Assembly: GCA_020622105.1 (NCBI GenBank)
Contig: JAHRYP010000003.1
Span: forward strand, 63,923 to 127,922
DNA length: 64,000 nt
Origin: Methylotenera sp.
GTDB lineage: Bacteria > Pseudomonadota > Gammaproteobacteria > Burkholderiales > Methylophilaceae
Direction of reading: 5' to 3'
In this document: positions 1 to 10,200 of the stretch, piece by piece
Numbering within the stretch: the stretch's first letter is position 1
Layout of the letters: each line of letters starts with the position of its first letter
Made by a program: the position numbers and the translations under genes
Notes under the pieces: generated by a model
The model's database searches: none
The model's input: the letters and a program-made list of their open reading frames with translations, nothing else
Told to the model about the DNA's origin: nothing

Positions 1-57
1 ATTCGCCAGCGTGAAAAAGTGCAGGACTTATTCGCACTTGAAACTATCATTGAATAG
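1..57 (+). CDS. C-terminal end of an unidentified protein (cut by window edge)
   Basis: An open frame runs from base 1 to a TAG at 55-57 and encodes 18 residues ending in ALETIIE. It is followed closely by a bidirectional terminator hairpin, which supports it being the end of a real plus-strand gene. The tail is mostly polar and helical in character. It is too short to assign to a family, so no function is proposed. Confidence 0.5.
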   Translation: MRQREKVQDLFALETIIE

Positions 58-92
58 TTGCCGACTTAATAAGTAATAAACACGGAAGAAAT

Positions 93-122
93 AAAAAAGC
101 GAAGATGACTCTTCGCTTTTTT
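93..122. terminator. Bidirectional rho-independent terminator
   Basis: A 9-bp perfect stem (AAGCGAAGA / TCTTCGCTT) with a 4-nt loop is flanked by A-run and T-run tails. It lies between the end of the first partial gene and the end of purU, two convergent genes, and can terminate both. Confidence 0.85.
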
Positions 123-150
123 ATGACCAAACTTTCACTGAAAACTTGAG

Positions 151-1005
151 TTAATCAAAAATCACAGTTTTGTTCGCATACAACAAAATACGATTTTCAA
201 TATGCCAGCGCACCGCTTTTGACAGTACTACGCGCTCAAGATCACGACCTTTTTGAATCAGGTCTTCTACCTGGTCACGATGGGAGATACGCTCGATTCC
301 CTGTTCAATAATCGGGCCTTCATCCAGCACTTCCGTGACGTAATGTCCAGTTGCACCAATCAGCTTAACGCCGCGCTCAAACGCACGGTGATAAGGACGC
401 GCACCGATAAATGCCGGCAGGAATGAGTGATGGATATTAATGATGCGCTGCGGGTAACGTGACACAAAATCCGGTGACAGAATCTGCATGTAACGCGCCA
501 GTACGATCAAATCGATATTGTATTCATCAAACAATTTAAACTGGGCAGCTTCTGCTTCAGCTTTATTATCTTTGGTTACCGCGATGTAATGAAAATCCAC
601 ACCATAGAACTGCACCAGTTTTTCCGTATCGCGATGATTACTGATCACCAGTGGAATTTCACAGGCAAGCTCTCCACTTTTATGTCGATGCAACAAATCC
701 GCCAGGCAATGGTCATACTGCGACACCATGATCGCAACACGCGCTTTATGCTGAGATAACTTTAATTGCCATTGCATGCTGAATTTATCGGCAATGACTG
801 CAAAAGCCGCGTTAAAGCTGGCTTCTTCCAGATTAAAACCGGCAAGGTCCCACTCTACGCGCATGAGGAATAGATTATTTTCTGCATCCTGATGCTGGTC
901 TGCGTGTAAAATGTTGGCATTGTGCTGATGTAGAAAATCTGCAATTGCCGCCACAATGCCTTTGGCATCCGGGCAGGTAATCAGTAGGGTTGCGGTGTTT
1001 TTCAT
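151..1005 (-). CDS. purU: Formyltetrahydrofolate deformylase
   Basis: This 284-residue cytosolic enzyme hydrolyses 10-formyl-tetrahydrofolate to formate and tetrahydrofolate, balancing the one-carbon folate pool. An N-terminal ACT domain (about residues 5-85, starting at ITCPDAKGIVAA) is followed by a formyltransferase-fold domain (about 88-275). The signature INIHHSFLPAFIGA carries the expected catalytic Asn190 and His192, and Asp228 lies in TEVLDEGPII. Length matches the family. It is transcribed alone, divergent from ispH, and ends at a shared terminator. In a methylotroph it may contribute to formate and C1-folate turnover; that role is inferred. Confidence 0.95.
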   Translation of the reverse strand: MKNTATLLITCPDAKGIVAAIADFLHQHNANILHADQHQDAENNLFLMRVEWDLAGFNLEEASFNAAFAVIADKFSMQWQLKLSQHKARVAIMVSQYDHCLADLLHRHKSGELACEIPLVISNHRDTEKLVQFYGVDFHYIAVTKDNKAEAEAAQFKLFDEYNIDLIVLARYMQILSPDFVSRYPQRIINIHHSFLPAFIGARPYHRAFERGVKLIGATGHYVTEVLDEGPIIEQGIERISHRDQVEDLIQKGRDLERVVLSKAVRWHIENRILLYANKTVIFD

Positions 1006-1153
1006 AGTGAGACTTTATTAATCATTAATTAAAACTTGTGCGATTATACCCGATGCACCTGCTACCTGAAAAATCAGTTAGTTTGAATACACAACATTAA
1101 ATTTTGAGCGCGCATTTAATTGAACTCAAGTTATTGAACAAAGATATAAACAA

Positions 1154-2131
1154 ATGAACACAAATTCAGATATTGTACTTGCTAACCCTCGCGGCTTTTG
1201 CGCCGGGGTAGACCGCGCGATCATTATCGTAGAGCAGGCGCTGGAAAAATTCGGTGCACCGATTTATGTGCGCCATGAAGTCGTGCACAACAAGTTTGTT
1301 GTAGATCAGCTACGTGCCAAGGGTGCAATTTTTGTCGAAGAACTGGATGAGATTCCAGCTGGCAGCACAGTTATTTTCAGTGCCCACGGCGTTTCAAAAG
1401 CTGTACGCGCTGAAGCAGACACTCGCGGCCTGACCGCATATGACGCCACTTGCCCGCTGGTAACCAAGGTGCATATCGAAGTGGAAAAAATGCGCAAGGC
1501 CGGTCTGGAGATCGTAATGATCGGACACAAGGGACATCCTGAGGTCGAAGGGACTATGGGTCAGGTTGACGAGCAAGAAGATGCCACCGGCATGTATCTG
1601 GTTGAAACACCGGAAGATGTAGCAGCACTGCAGGTACGCAACCCTGACATGCTTGCCTACGTCACACAAACTACGCTTTCGCTCGATGATGCAGCCATGG
1701 TAGTGGAAGCACTGCAAAAGCGATTCCCCAATATCAAAGCTCCCAGAAGCGACAGCATTTGCTATGCCACGCAAAATCGTCAGGATGCGATCAAGATCAT
1801 GGCCAAAGATTGTGACCTGGTGATTATTGTCGGCTCGCCCAATAGCTCCAACTCCAATCGCCTGCGTGAAGTCGCTCAGAATCAGGGCGTTGAAGCTTAT
1901 ATGGTAGATAACGCCAGCTTCCTTAAACCGGAGTGGCTGACGGGTAAACAGAAAATTGGCGTTTCGGCAGGCGCTTCTGCGCCGGAAGTGTTGGTGCAGG
2001 AAGTGATTGCGAAACTGCAACAGCTTGGTGCCAATCAAGTTCAAGAATTACATGGCGTGGTAGAAAACGTGGTATTTCAGCTGCCAAAAAATTTAACGAA
2101 CGCAGTCAAGAAATCACCCTCTAATCATTAG
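1154..2131 (+). CDS. ispH: 4-hydroxy-3-methylbut-2-enyl diphosphate reductase
   Basis: This is the last enzyme of the MEP isoprenoid pathway, an iron-sulfur protein that converts HMBPP to IPP and DMAPP in the cytosol. The 325-residue product has the three conserved cluster cysteines: Cys16 in [12 protein letters not shown], Cys100 in YDATCPLV and Cys203 in SDSICYAT. The catalytic Glu132 lies in HPEVEGT. Length is normal. It is divergent from purU, and nudB begins 13 bases after its stop, so the two are probably co-transcribed. Large minus-strand ORFs opposite it are shadows. Confidence 0.97.
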   Translation: MNTNSDIVLANPRGFCAGVDRAIIIVEQALEKFGAPIYVRHEVVHNKFVVDQLRAKGAIFVEELDEIPAGSTVIFSAHGVSKAVRAEADTRGLTAYDATCPLVTKVHIEVEKMRKAGLEIVMIGHKGHPEVEGTMGQVDEQEDATGMYLVETPEDVAALQVRNPDMLAYVTQTTLSLDDAAMVVEALQKRFPNIKAPRSDSICYATQNRQDAIKIMAKDCDLVIIVGSPNSSNSNRLREVAQNQGVEAYMVDNASFLKPEWLTGKQKIGVSAGASAPEVLVQEVIAKLQQLGANQVQELHGVVENVVFQLPKNLTNAVKKSPSNH

Positions 2132-2144
2132 GTGTTATCGATTT

Positions 2145-2597
2145 TTGAAACCTTATAAAACCCCGATTTCTGCGCTGGTATTGATTCACACCCCTGATTT
2201 GCAGGTACTGATTATGGAGCGTGCAGACAAAGCTGGTTATTGGCAATCTGTTACCGGCAGCTTGGAGCAGGATGAGACGCCGCAGCAGGCTGCCATTCGC
2301 GAGGTGCTTGAAGAAACGGGCATAGATGCAACCGCATATGACTTGCAAGACTGGCACACCAGCAATGTCTATGAAATTTATCCGCATTGGCGCCACCGTT
2401 ATGCGCCCGGAGTTACAGAAAACCGAGAACATCTGTTTGGTTTAACATTACCGTCAGCACTGCCGGTTAAACTGGCACCAGATGAGCATGTACGCTATGA
2501 ATGGGTAGACTGGCGCGAGGCAGCTAAACGCGTTTTTTCCTGGACCAATGTCGACGCCTTGAAAAGATTAGGTGAACGACATCAATTAACGTTATAA
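2145..2597 (+). CDS. nudB: Nudix hydrolase, dihydroneopterin triphosphate pyrophosphatase
   Basis: The protein removes pyrophosphate from dihydroneopterin triphosphate in folate synthesis. A full Nudix box is present at about residues 44-66: GSLEQ, then REVLEETGI, fitting GX5EX7REUXEEXGU. The 150-residue length and the C-terminal pattern (HLFGLTLP, YEWVDWREA) fit NudB rather than MutT. The start is TTG at 2145, giving MKPYKTPISALV, a typical NudB N-terminus; no ATG lies nearby in frame. It follows ispH by 13 bases. The substrate is assigned by family resemblance, not by a diagnostic residue. Confidence 0.88.
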   Translation: MKPYKTPISALVLIHTPDLQVLIMERADKAGYWQSVTGSLEQDETPQQAAIREVLEETGIDATAYDLQDWHTSNVYEIYPHWRHRYAPGVTENREHLFGLTLPSALPVKLAPDEHVRYEWVDWREAAKRVFSWTNVDALKRLGERHQLTL

Positions 2598-2643
2598 AAT
2601 AAACACTTTTAGCATTTAAGCTTTACTTACACACTGAAAATAT

Positions 2644-3741
2644 ATGCAGATTTCACCGATTAAATTTGAGAAGTTCCAAGCGACTGAAGACGCCGACTGT
2701 CAGCGCCGCATTCTTGCAGCCAAACAAAAGCTGGGCAAACGCATGGTAATTCTGGGTCACCACTACCAGCATGAGAGCGTATACCGCCATGCCGACTTCA
2801 CCGGCGACTCACTCAAACTGTCGCGCTATACCGAAAATCTGGACGCTGAATTCATCGTATTTCTAGGTGTACATTTCATGGCCGAAGTCGCAGATATCAT
2901 GAGCCGTCCGGAGCAAATTGCCATTCTGCCGGATTTGGCTGCCGGCTGCTCCATGGCGGATATGGCCAACCTCGCAAAAGTTGAGCGCAGCTACCGTGAG
3001 CTGAATAAAGTACTCAATTTTGATGAGCAGATTACACCGATCACTTACATCAACTCTGCTGCCGATTTGAAAGCATTCTGCGGTGAGCATGGCGGCATTG
3101 TATGCACGAGCACCAATGCACCCAAGATTCTGGAATGGGGCTTTGCGCAGCGTGAAAAAGTATTGTTCTTCCCGGATCAGAATCTGGGCCGCTGGAGCGG
3201 CTACAAGATGGGTATTCCATTAGAGCAGATGCCGGTGTGGGACCCAGACTTGCCGATGGGTGGCCTGACTGAAGAGCAAATCAAAAATGCCAAGATTCTG
3301 CTGTGGAAAGGGCATTGCGCGGTACACCAGATGTTCCGCCTGCAAAACATTACACAGTTCCGTAAAGAACATCCGGACGGCTTCGTCATTTCTCATCCTG
3401 AAGCCCCGTTTGAAGTTTGCCAGCATTCAGACTTCGTCGGTTCCACTGAATATATTCTAAAAACTGTAAGCGAAGCCGCACCAAACACCAAATGGCTGGT
3501 GGGCACCGAACTGAATCTGGTGACGCGTCTGGCAGAGCAGATGAAACCGCAAGGCAAACTGGTGCAATTCATGAGCCATGTAGTGTGTGAATGCTCAACC
3601 ATGGCACGGATTGACCCACAGCATCTGGCATGGGTGTTGGAAAACCTGGTTGAAGGCAATGTCGTTAACCAGATCAAAGTACCGGCACATGAAGCCAAGC
3701 TGGCAAAACTCACCTTAGACCGTATGCTGGCTGCCTCATAA
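2644..3741 (+). CDS. nadA: Quinolinate synthase A
   Basis: This 4Fe-4S enzyme condenses iminoaspartate with dihydroxyacetone phosphate to form quinolinate for de novo NAD synthesis. The 365-residue sequence has the N-terminal motif ILGHHYQHESVYRHADFTGDS and the three expected cluster cysteines, in AAGCSMADM (Cys102), WKGHCAVHQMF and VVCECSTM. Length fits the proteobacterial form. The next gene, encoding a HIT protein, starts one base after its stop. nadB and nadC are not in the window. Confidence 0.97.
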   Translation: MQISPIKFEKFQATEDADCQRRILAAKQKLGKRMVILGHHYQHESVYRHADFTGDSLKLSRYTENLDAEFIVFLGVHFMAEVADIMSRPEQIAILPDLAAGCSMADMANLAKVERSYRELNKVLNFDEQITPITYINSAADLKAFCGEHGGIVCTSTNAPKILEWGFAQREKVLFFPDQNLGRWSGYKMGIPLEQMPVWDPDLPMGGLTEEQIKNAKILLWKGHCAVHQMFRLQNITQFRKEHPDGFVISHPEAPFEVCQHSDFVGSTEYILKTVSEAAPNTKWLVGTELNLVTRLAEQMKPQGKLVQFMSHVVCECSTMARIDPQHLAWVLENLVEGNVVNQIKVPAHEAKLAKLTLDRMLAAS

Positions 3742-3742
3742 T

Positions 3743-4171
3743 ATGACCTGTGCACTGTGCCAGCCATCTTCACACCCGATTTTGTGGCAGGATCAGTTCT
3801 GCCGGGTTGTGCTGCTGAATGACGCTGATTACCCGGCTTACTGTCGGGTAGAACTGCTGGCGCATATCAAAGAAATGACTGATCTGGTGCCAACCGAACG
3901 CGCACGCATGATGAAAACCGTGTTTGCCGTAGAGCTGGCATTAAGGGAAATGTTTAATCCGGATAAAATCAATCTTGCGAGCCTGGGTAATAAAACGCCG
4001 CATATTCATTGGCATGTGATTCCGCGCTTCGAAAATGATAGGCACTTTCCGAATTCACACTGGGGAGAAGCCCTGCGAGAAAGTAATCCGGCTAAACTTG
4101 ACTCAGCAGCAGTGGAACTGCTCACTCAAAAAATAAGCGCGCATATCACTTGCGCGCTCAATACAGACTAG
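3743..4171 (+). CDS. HIT-family nucleotide hydrolase
   Basis: A 142-residue histidine-triad protein, expected to hydrolyse a nucleoside phosphoramidate or dinucleoside polyphosphate. The triad HIHWHVIPRF sits near residues 91-100, after the conserved KINLASLGNKTPH. The N-terminal CALC with a downstream His could be the zinc-binding end seen in some family members. It starts one base after nadA stops, so translation is probably coupled. The exact substrate cannot be told from sequence. A minus-strand ORF over the nadA 3' end is a shadow. Confidence 0.9.
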   Translation: MTCALCQPSSHPILWQDQFCRVVLLNDADYPAYCRVELLAHIKEMTDLVPTERARMMKTVFAVELALREMFNPDKINLASLGNKTPHIHWHVIPRFENDRHFPNSHWGEALRESNPAKLDSAAVELLTQKISAHITCALNTD

Positions 4172-4214
4172 CACCTAGACTGATGGTAAGCCAAGGCGCT
4201 TAAAGAAACTTAAC

Positions 4215-4529
4215 CTAAGTCACCACCAGCCGCTCAACGACTTTACCATTTTGCAAATGGCTTTCAATGATTTCATCTATATCTTCATTATCGACAAAGG
4301 TATACCAGACCGCCTGTGGATAAATGACTAACAGCGGACCTTCACCGCAACGGTCAAAGCAGCCGGCGCGATTTACACGTACTTTTCCCTTGCCATTCAG
4401 ATTCAGCTTTTTAACGCGCGCTTTCATGTGATCGAAAGCAGCGCCGGCACCTTTATCCATACAGCAGGCAGCGCCATCCTCGCGCTGATTCAAGCAGAAA
4501 AAGACGTGGTGTTCAAAATAGTTTGTCAT
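4215..4529 (-). CDS. Thioredoxin-like (2Fe-2S) ferredoxin
   Basis: A 104-residue protein of the thioredoxin-fold 2Fe-2S ferredoxin family, likely a cytosolic electron carrier. Visible cysteines are FFCLNQ at about residue 12, the ACC pair at 21-22, and AGCFDRCGEGPLLVIYP at about 57-61, which is the family signature. The C-terminal half (WYTFVDNEDIDEIIESHL) matches the usual end of these proteins. It lies alone, convergent with the HIT gene and downstream of a repeat-rich spacer. Its redox partner is not evident. Confidence 0.88.
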   Translation of the reverse strand: MTNYFEHHVFFCLNQREDGAACCMDKGAGAAFDHMKARVKKLNLNGKGKVRVNRAGCFDRCGEGPLLVIYPQAVWYTFVDNEDIDEIIESHLQNGKVVERLVVT

Positions 4530-4573
4530 TTAAAGTTTCTCGTATAAGTATTTCTTACTCTCAGCAATCATTC

Positions 4574-4617
4574 AGCCATTAAGACTTTATATTTCTACTA
4601 GGCACTTGGGCGCAGAC
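4574..4617. repeat. Partial copy of a palindromic intergenic repeat
   Basis: This 44-base stretch, beginning AGCCATTAAGACTTTATATT, closely matches the first arm of the fuller element at 4728-4828; both continue to GGGCGCAGAC or GAGCGCAGAC. After it comes a related but different segment (4640-4700) containing GACAGTAC, GTACAGTGAACC and CAACGCTGAA, which resembles the centre and right side of the fuller copy. It fills most of the 300-base spacer between the TonB-like gene and the ferredoxin gene. Confidence 0.6.
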
Positions 4618-4727
4618 GCTATAATTTTCTCAAAATCTAAAGAGCCAAGGCGGCGAGGTGAAGACAGTACGAAAAGTACAGTGAACCGCAGCCAACGCTG
4701 AATTTTTTATATTTCCAAATGCGCCAA

Positions 4728-4828
4728 AGCCATTAAGATTTTACATTTACGCTAGGCATTCGAGCGCAGACAGTACACATGGTACGGCAAGCGAGAATAA
4801 CAACGCAGAAATGCAAAAGATAATGGCT
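4728..4828. repeat. About 101-bp imperfect palindromic element next to the TonB-like gene
   Basis: The outer ends are an inverted repeat: AGCCATTAAGATTTTACATT pairs imperfectly with the reverse complement of the right end, GCAAAAGATAATGGCT. An inner inverted pair GTAC..GTAC (CAGTACACATGGTACGG) lies at the centre, so the whole unit can fold into a long hairpin. Its right end touches the TAA stop of the minus-strand TonB-like gene, where it could act in transcript termination or stability. It looks like a MITE- or REP-like dispersed element; genome copy number cannot be judged from one window. Confidence 0.65.
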
Positions 4829-5778
4829 TACTCGGTAGCAAGGCTGTCTTCTTTGGTGAATGTCCAAGTCCTCGTAATACTCAAGATATCAACTTCCTTG
4901 CGGATATCTTCCGGGAACTGCGCATAAGGTGCGCCCAACTCCACGATATGCTGCGCTGCTGCATCCAGCACTTTGTGCCCGGAGCTACGGTTGATTTCTA
5001 TAGCATCTACACTGCCATCCGGCTTGATGGATACTGTCATCTGTAATTGACCATACAATTTCAAATCTCTGGCCGCTTCCGGGTAATTCAAATTACCGAT
5101 CTTTTCTACTTTCTGCCGCCAAGACTCGACATAGAGTGCGTATTTATATTCCTTGGTGCGCCCTCCCACAAATTTACGTTTCGGGCGTTTCTGATACTCA
5201 TCCTGTTGTTTAGAAATAATCGCTTCCAGCTTTTCCATTTCTATCGCAGCTGATGCAATAGCTTCTAAATCAAGCTTCTTGGGCGCTGTCTGGCTTCCCG
5301 ACTGCGCTTCTTTCGCTGCGGCCTTCTGCACTACCTGTGATTCCACAGCTTTTACAGCATTGATTTGCGTCATGAGTTCCTGCGCGTGCTTCTCTAATTC
5401 GGCAACGCGCTTCTGCTCACGCAGTTCAGCATTAGTCTGCAGTGTTGCCTGCGCAGCCTGCTTAGTATTGGCTAGCGGCTTGGGAGTCTCCTCTGGTTTT
5501 TGCGATTTCAATACGGGCAGCGCAGTTTTCATCTTGCGGTCTTGCTCGGTATTACCGCCACGATCCAGATTAGCCTGCGCATAAACCTCAGTATTGTCTG
5601 GTCTGGATTGTGTTTTTGCATTCACCAGCACGACTTCGAGGATCGCCAGGTTATCTTTGAATTTACTGAGTTGCGGCTCGAAATGTATGCTCAGTAAAAC
5701 CACATGCAGCAACACTGAAAACCATAGCGCAATGCTCATACCGCTCATGGTTTTAAGCTTGAATATGAGTGAGTTCAT
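4828..5778 (-). CDS. TonB-family energy-transducing protein
   Basis: An inner-membrane anchored periplasmic protein of TonB type. From the chosen start (MNSLIFKLK) there is one hydrophobic anchor (SIALWFSVLLHVVLLSI). A long Lys/Ala/Gln/Glu-rich, probably coiled region follows, then a C-terminal TonB domain of about 90 residues (NYPEAARDLKLYGQLQMTVS, VDAIEINRSSGHKVLDAAA). The track ORF begins 18 codons earlier, but that would overlap mpl and add a charged leader, so ATG at 5778 is preferred. The spacer to mpl is 46 bases. ExbB and ExbD are not here. The TolA-like middle makes exact naming uncertain. Confidence 0.8.
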   Translation of the reverse strand: MNSLIFKLKTMSGMSIALWFSVLLHVVLLSIHFEPQLSKFKDNLAILEVVLVNAKTQSRPDNTEVYAQANLDRGGNTEQDRKMKTALPVLKSQKPEETPKPLANTKQAAQATLQTNAELREQKRVAELEKHAQELMTQINAVKAVESQVVQKAAAKEAQSGSQTAPKKLDLEAIASAAIEMEKLEAIISKQQDEYQKRPKRKFVGGRTKEYKYALYVESWRQKVEKIGNLNYPEAARDLKLYGQLQMTVSIKPDGSVDAIEINRSSGHKVLDAAAQHIVELGAPYAQFPEDIRKEVDILSITRTWTFTKEDSLATE

Positions 5779-5824
5779 ATTATTTAACTTGGTCTTAGTA
5801 CGCACTGTTGTCAAATTTTGTACT

Positions 5825-7204
5825 TTACACAACAGATTTTAATGCGTCGAGCAGCTTTTGATGTATGCCGCCAAAACCACCGTTACTCATGACCAACACA
5901 TGGTCTCCCGCTTTTGCGGCCTGCACTATGGCTGCTACCAGCTGTTCCAGATCATCGCTCACCAAAGTTTTTACACTGATCGGCGCCAGCGCTTCTTTAG
6001 CATCCCAGCCCAGATTGGCCTGATAGCAGAACACCAGATCAGCCTCTTTCAGACTCGCAGGCAAGGCACTTTTCATGACGCCTAGCTTCATCGTGTTGGA
6101 ACGTGGCTCCAGCACAGCCAGAATTCTCTCTGCGCCTACTTTGCCACGTAAACCCGCCACTGTGGTTTCAATCGCAGTCGGGTGATGCGCAAAATCATCA
6201 TATACACTGATTTGATTCACTACGCCACGCAGCTCCATGCGGCGCTTCACGTTGCGGAATTCGGTTAATGCGGCAATGCTGACATCAATACCAACACCGG
6301 CATGGCGCGCAGCTGCGATGCTTGCCAGCGCATTCATGCGGTTATGCTCACCCAGCAGGCCCCACGCGACACGACCTTGCGGCTTACCTTGATTAACAAC
6401 ATCAAAACTGCCATCGCCTTGGGCATTAGCAGCTTGCCAGTCGTCATTAGTGCCAAACTTTTCTACAGGCGTCCAGCAGCCTTTATCAATCACGCGCTGC
6501 AGGCTGGCTTCTTTACCATTGGCGACAACCAACCCCTGTTGCGGTACAGTACGCACCAGATGATGAAATTGCTTTTCAATTGCAGCCAAATCTTCAAAAA
6601 TATCTGCGTGATCAAATTCCAGATTATTCAACACGGCGGTGCGTGGACGATAATGCACAAACTTGGAGCGTTTATCGAAGAAGGCGGTGTCGTATTCGTC
6701 TGCTTCAATCACAAAGAAAGGTGAAGTGCTTTTTGCATCCTGTACCGGCGTTTGTGGCAGCCTTGCCGACACCCCAAAATTCTCCGGTACGCCACCGATC
6801 AGAAAGCCCGGTGCCAAACCTGCATATTCCAGTATCCATGCCAGCATGGAACTAGTGGTGGTTTTACCATGCGTACCGGCCACTGCCAGCACCCATTTGC
6901 CTTGCAGCACATTTTCAGCCAGCCATTGTGGCCCTGAAATATAAGGCAAGCCGCGATTGAGGATTTCTTCCATGAGCGGATTGCCGCGCGACACCACATT
7001 GCCAATCACGTAAATATCCGGGTTGAGCTTGATCTGCTCCGGTGCAAAGCCTTCAATGAGCTCTATGCCTTGCGCTTCCAGCTGCGTACTCATCGGCGGA
7101 TAAACATTGGCGTCGCAGCCAGTGACCCTGTGCCCGGCCTGCTTGGCCAGCACTGCTATACCGCCCATGAATGTACCGCAGATACCTAAAATATGGATAT
7201 GCAT
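5825..7204 (-). CDS. mpl: UDP-N-acetylmuramate:L-alanyl-gamma-D-glutamyl-meso-diaminopimelate ligase
   Basis: This murein-recycling ligase attaches recovered tripeptide to UDP-MurNAc in the cytosol. The 459-residue protein has the three Mur-ligase domains: an N-terminal Rossmann-like domain (MHIHILGICGTFMGG), a central ATPase domain with P-loop AGTHGKTTTSSM near residue 110, and a C-terminal domain with DDFAHHPTAI and LEPRSNTM. The start MHIHILGI is typical of Mpl rather than MurC. The TonB-like gene follows on the same strand, and metH lies upstream. Confidence 0.95.
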   Translation of the reverse strand: MHIHILGICGTFMGGIAVLAKQAGHRVTGCDANVYPPMSTQLEAQGIELIEGFAPEQIKLNPDIYVIGNVVSRGNPLMEEILNRGLPYISGPQWLAENVLQGKWVLAVAGTHGKTTTSSMLAWILEYAGLAPGFLIGGVPENFGVSARLPQTPVQDAKSTSPFFVIEADEYDTAFFDKRSKFVHYRPRTAVLNNLEFDHADIFEDLAAIEKQFHHLVRTVPQQGLVVANGKEASLQRVIDKGCWTPVEKFGTNDDWQAANAQGDGSFDVVNQGKPQGRVAWGLLGEHNRMNALASIAAARHAGVGIDVSIAALTEFRNVKRRMELRGVVNQISVYDDFAHHPTAIETTVAGLRGKVGAERILAVLEPRSNTMKLGVMKSALPASLKEADLVFCYQANLGWDAKEALAPISVKTLVSDDLEQLVAAIVQAAKAGDHVLVMSNGGFGGIHQKLLDALKSVV

Positions 7205-7251
7205 AATTTTGTAGTTATTATAAAAATAGTATGAGATTTGCTTTAAGTCAA

Positions 7252-10200
7252 TTAACCCAAGTTTGGTGCCAACCAGCGCTCTAAATATTCTTTAGGCAGA
7301 TTTCTGCGTTTTACCATATCCAGCAGCTGGTCTTCACCAATTTTATCCACGCTGAAATATTTAGCTTCTTTATGCGCAAAGTAAAAACCAGAGACGGCTG
7401 CGGCAGGCTGCATCGCGAACGAGTCTGTCAGCGTCATGCCGACTTCCTCACATTGCAGCAGCTTGAACATATCTGCCTTTACCGTATGATCCGGACAAGC
7501 CGGGTAGCCAGGCGCAGGACGGATCCCCTGATATTGCTCTTTGATCAAGGCGTCCGTATCCAGATGTTCATCAGCGGCATAGCCCCAAAAATCGGTACGA
7601 ATACGTTCGTGCATGTATTCAGCAAAGGCTTCGGCCAGACGGTCCGCCAGTGACTTGAACATAATGGCGCTGTAATCATCATGTGCGGCTTCAAACTGCG
7701 CCAGGCGCTTTTCCATACCCATGCCGGCACTCACGGCAAACAGGCCGATATAGTCATCCGCACCTTTCGGCGCAATGAAATCACTTAAGCATTGGTTCGG
7801 ACGTGCCACACCGTCAATGACAGGTTTCACGGTTTGCTGGCGCATACCGTACCAGGTAAGCGCAACTTCTTTACGCGAATCATCGGTATAGAGCTCGATA
7901 TCATCATCATTCACTGTATTGGCAGGCATCAGCGCGATCACGCCGCTGGCACTTAACCAGCGTCCATCGATAATCTTCTTGAGCATGGCCTGCGCTTCGG
8001 CAAATACCTTGCTTGCCGCTTCCCCCACGACTTTATCCGTCAGAATGGCAGGATAAGGCCCGGCCAGATCCCAGGTCTGGAAAAAAGGTGACCAGTCAAT
8101 ATATTGCGCAATCAGGCTCAGATCAATATTCTTGAACACGCGACGACCGATGAATTTAGGCTTTACCGGTGCGTCATTACCTGCGAATGAAAGTTTGGCT
8201 TTATTGGCACGCGCCTCGGCAATCGTGAGTAATGGCGTGCCTTTTTTATTGGCATGCTGCGTACGTGCTTTTTCGTAATCGGCCTGCACTTCACTGATAT
8301 ACGCATCACGGCTCTCAAGCGTGAGTAACGACTGCATCACTGCCACCGAGCGCGATGCATCCGGCACATAAATCACCGGGCCATCATAATGCGGTGCAAT
8401 TTTTACCGCAGTGTGCGCGCGCGAAGTCGTCGCGCCGCCTATCAGCAATGGTGTTTTTAAACCATGAAAATGCGGGTCACGCTGCATTTCGCGCGCAACA
8501 TAAGCCATTTCTTCCAGCGACGGGGTAATCAATCCGGATAAGCCGATAATGTCAGCATTTTCTGCTTTCGCCATTGCCAGAATTTCAGCCGCCGGCACCA
8601 TCACGCCCATGTTCACTACTTCAAAATTATTGCACTGCAATACCACAGAAACAATGTTTTTGCCGATGTCATGCACGTCGCCTTTCACCGTCGCAATCAC
8701 GACCTTGCCTTTAGGCTTGGCAACAATACCTGTGCGTTTTTCTTCGAGTGCTTTTTCTTCTTCAATGAACGGAATCAGATGCGCAACGGCCTGCTTCATG
8801 ACGCGTGCAGACTTCACTACCTGTGGCAGGAACATCTTGCCCTGACCGAACAGGTCACCAACCACATTCATGCCATCCATGAGCGGACCTTCAATCACAT
8901 GAATCGGTCGGCCGCCGCTATGCAGGACTTCCAGACGCGCTTCTTCGGTATCTTCTACAATAAATTCAGTAATGCCATGCACCATGGCATGCGCCAGACG
9001 TTTCTGCACACTGACTGGATTTTCGGGCGTACCGCGCCACTCCAGCGTTGCTTCTTCTTTTTTGCCGCCAGCCTTTAAGGTGCCCGCAATCTCAATCATG
9101 CGTTCGGTGGCATCTGGCCTGCGGTTCAACACCACATCTTCCACACGCTCTTTCAATTCCGGTGCCAGATCATCGTAAACGCCCATCATGCCGGCATTCA
9201 CAATACCCATGGTCATACCCGCCTTGATGGCGTGATAGAGGAATACGGTATGAATTGCTTCGCGCGCAGGGTCGTTACCGCGGAAACTGAAACTCACATT
9301 GGAAACACCGCCTGAAATTTTGGCGTGCGGCAGGTTCTCTTTAATCCAGCGCGTCGCGTTAATAAAATCTACCGCGTAGTTGTTATGCTCATCAATACCG
9401 GTAGCAATCGCGAAAATGTTAGGATCAAAGATGATATCTTCTGGCGGGAAACCAATTTCCTGCACCAGCAAATCATAAGCACGTTTACAAATTTCAGTTT
9501 TGCGCTCGTAAGTGTCAGCCTGGCCTTTTTCATCGAACGCCATCACGATAACAGCCGCGCCGTAACGGCGACACAATTTGGCCTGACGCAGAAACTCGGC
9601 TTCGCCTTCTTTCATCGAAATCGAGTTAACAATCGCTTTACCCTGTACACACTTGAGGCCAGCTTCAATCACCGACCACTTGGATGAGTCGATCATGATC
9701 GGCACGCGCGCAATATCAGGCTCGGAAGCGATCAGGTTCAGGAAATGCGTCATGGCTTTTACCGCATCCAGCATACCCTCATCCATGTTGATATCGATGA
9801 CCTGTGCGCCATTCTCCACCTGCTGGCGTGCAACACTGAGTGCTTCTTCATACTGCTCATTGATGATCATGCGCGCAAACGCTTTACTGCCGGTAACGTT
9901 GGTACGCTCGCCTACGTTAACAAACAGTGAATTGTCATCAATGATAAATGGCTCGAGGCCAGACAGTCTGGTGTACGGTGGCACTTGAGGTACGGCTCTA
10001 GGCGGCAAATCTTTAATCGACTCATAGATCGCGTTGATATGCGCCGGTGTCGTACCGCAGCAACCGCCGGCAATATTGACAAAGCCACTGATCGCGAATT
10101 CTTTCACCAGACTGGAAGTAACGTCTGGCGTTTCATCAAAGCCGGTATCACTCATAGGATTAGGCAAACCGGCATTTGGGTAGATACACACAAAGGTATC

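Noticed and set aside
1394-2044. 216-residue minus-strand ORF inside ispH
   Set aside because: It lies wholly opposite a clear ispH frame, shows no known motif and has an irregular composition typical of shadow frames.
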